Below, piece after piece: positions 63,201-64,000 of a DNA stretch of 64,000 nucleotides. Source of the stretch: Thecamonas trahens ATCC 50062. Taxonomy: Eukaryota > Apusozoa > Apusomonadida > Apusomonadidae. Where the stretch lies: contig NW_013657676.1 of assembly GCF_000142905.1 (NCBI RefSeq), positions 499,256-563,255 of the forward strand. The letters run 5' to 3'. The notes below the pieces were generated by a model that worked only from the letters and a program-made list of their open reading frames with translations, did not search any database and had not been told where the DNA came from. Made by a program: the position numbers and the translations under genes. How positions within the stretch are numbered: position 1 is the first letter of the stretch; every line of letters begins with the position of its first letter.

Positions 63201-64000
63201 CTTCTCCTCGGCCATGGCCTCCAGCTCACCGGCGGCGTCGGTGGTCGCGTCAAGCTGGTCGCGCAGGTGCTCAATGTCGTCCTGCAGGCTCGCAACCTCG
63301 TCCTCAAGCTCGACAATCCGCGCCTGTGCCGCCGGATACTGCGCCGACACCGCTGCCAGCTCGTCGAGCTGCCGCTTGTACTCGTTACGGTCCGAGGCCG
63401 CGACCTCGCGGACGTCGACCAGTGCGTCACGGAGCCGCTTGTTCTGCTTCTCCATCGACTTGTAGAATAGCTTCTGCACCGCAAGGTTCTCGGCCGAAGC
63501 CTCCTCAAGAAGCGCCAGCGAGTACTCGCCCTCGCGCGCCCGGTACAGCTCGACATCCAGCCGCAAGTCCTCGAGCTCCAGCCGGACTGTATCAAGCTCA
63601 ATCTTGTAGTTGGCGGCCTGCAGTGCGGCAATGTCACGGTCGAGGTTGATCGCCTCCAGGTCCGAGTCCAGCGACGACAGCCGCGCCACGTCGGCCTCCA
63701 GCTGCGCAATCCGCTCATGGCGGTGCGCGAGCTGCTTCCGCTGGCTCACCACAATCATCGCCAGCTCGTCCGACGGCATCTCGGCCAGCCCGCCTGCGGA
63801 GGTGCCTGGGTCGGCAGCGGCAGCGGCAGGGGTGGCGGAGGCGGAGGCGGAAACGGCCGCCGTGCCACCGGCTTTGGCCGTCTTCTGCGCCGCCTTGAGC
63901 TTGGCTTGCAGCTCTTGGCACATCTTCTTATACTTGACCGCCAGCGCCTTGTACTTGTCGCTATCCTCCGAAGTCGTGGACGCGACTGACACGACCGACG
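60211..64000 (-). CDS. DCTN1: Dynactin subunit 1 (p150-Glued), 5' partial, one frame break
   Basis: p150 links dynein to microtubules and cargo. The frame stays open to the right edge, so the start and any N-terminal CAP-Gly lie outside; the apparent start at 63992 is a GTG. Long coiled coils with p150 character are present (KQNKRLRDALVDVREVAASD, then LEDEVASLQDDIEHLRDQL). They are followed by the dynactin-specific globular region (QCEALLAACMPASF, then VSRMQAAVRLLLDHFDA), a long Ala/Leu helical domain and a second coiled coil. The C-terminus needs one base at CCCC 60393-60396 to continue from GLPGAGPG into VAFGAFGSPQLNKALAEGD and stop at 60211. That stop is 1 bp from that of the convergent gene. 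Confidence 0.83.

Noticed and set aside
61741-63465. 574-codon plus-strand ORF
   Set aside because: It is antisense to dynactin p150; Ser/Ala-rich translation without domain features.
63992-64000. Start codon of the dynactin gene at 63992
   Set aside because: It is a GTG inside an open frame that continues to the window edge; the true start is outside.

Overview
The window is nuclear DNA from a GC-rich, gene-dense protist. Genes lie on both strands, introns are short with GT...AG ends, and the products are typically eukaryotic: H2A.Z, condensin D2, dynactin p150, AP-4 sigma, RER1, an OCRL-type phosphatase, complex I TYKY and ribosomal protein S13. There is no organellar, bacterial or viral block. 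Gene content and base composition would suit a free-living flagellate near the opisthokont/amoebozoan split, for example an apusomonad such as Thecamonas. That placement is inference only.

Layout. 1-10.3 kb: C-terminal part of a CAP-Gly protein, an LRR protein, condensin D2, a five-exon H2A.Z gene and a coiled-coil protein. 10.3-17.2 kb: a 7TM receptor of the cAMP-receptor-like type, a possible PIN-like protein, a multipass membrane protein with a basic Ser/Arg tail, and a type II membrane glycosyltransferase (GT77-like). 17.2-19.95 kb: a complete hAT transposon with terminal repeats, target duplication and intact transposase. 20.3-33 kb: amino-acid transporter, complex I subunit NDUFS8, an unknown membrane protein, an ABCC transporter, a beta-propeller-like protein and a probable cysteine-protease-fold protein. 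33.5-42.2 kb: an NBR1-type autophagy receptor, RPS13, EI24/EPG-4, an unknown protein, a 98-bp tandem array and a flagellar-type coiled-coil protein. 42.3-53.2 kb: small membrane and Cys-rich proteins, 3-ketodihydrosphingosine reductase, a PIN/PILS-type carrier, an OCRL-type phosphatase, a protein built on a 48-bp coding minisatellite, and AP-4 sigma. 54-64 kb: an alpha-arrestin fused to a PPC-like domain, sepiapterin reductase, RER1, a CUB/EGF membrane protein and dynactin p150 running off the right edge.

Three window-wide patterns matter to a user of this annotation. First, ten otherwise good genes carry 12 reading-frame breaks. Every one is repaired by adding one base to a nearby homopolymer of 3-6 nt, and every repaired CDS is then an exact multiple of three. 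This looks like systematic homopolymer undercalling, not gene decay. Second, introns follow a tight GTRNGT...YAG consensus and often sit at the start codon; the H2A.Z gene has a start codon split by an intron, a 14-nt exon and a final exon that begins with the stop codon. Third, convergent genes are packed very closely and in one case overlap.

Several products belong to endomembrane traffic and autophagy (NBR1, EI24, RER1, AP-4 sigma, OCRL, alpha-arrestin, dynactin), but they have separate promoters and nothing shows co-regulation. I saw no tRNA, rRNA or CRISPR array.
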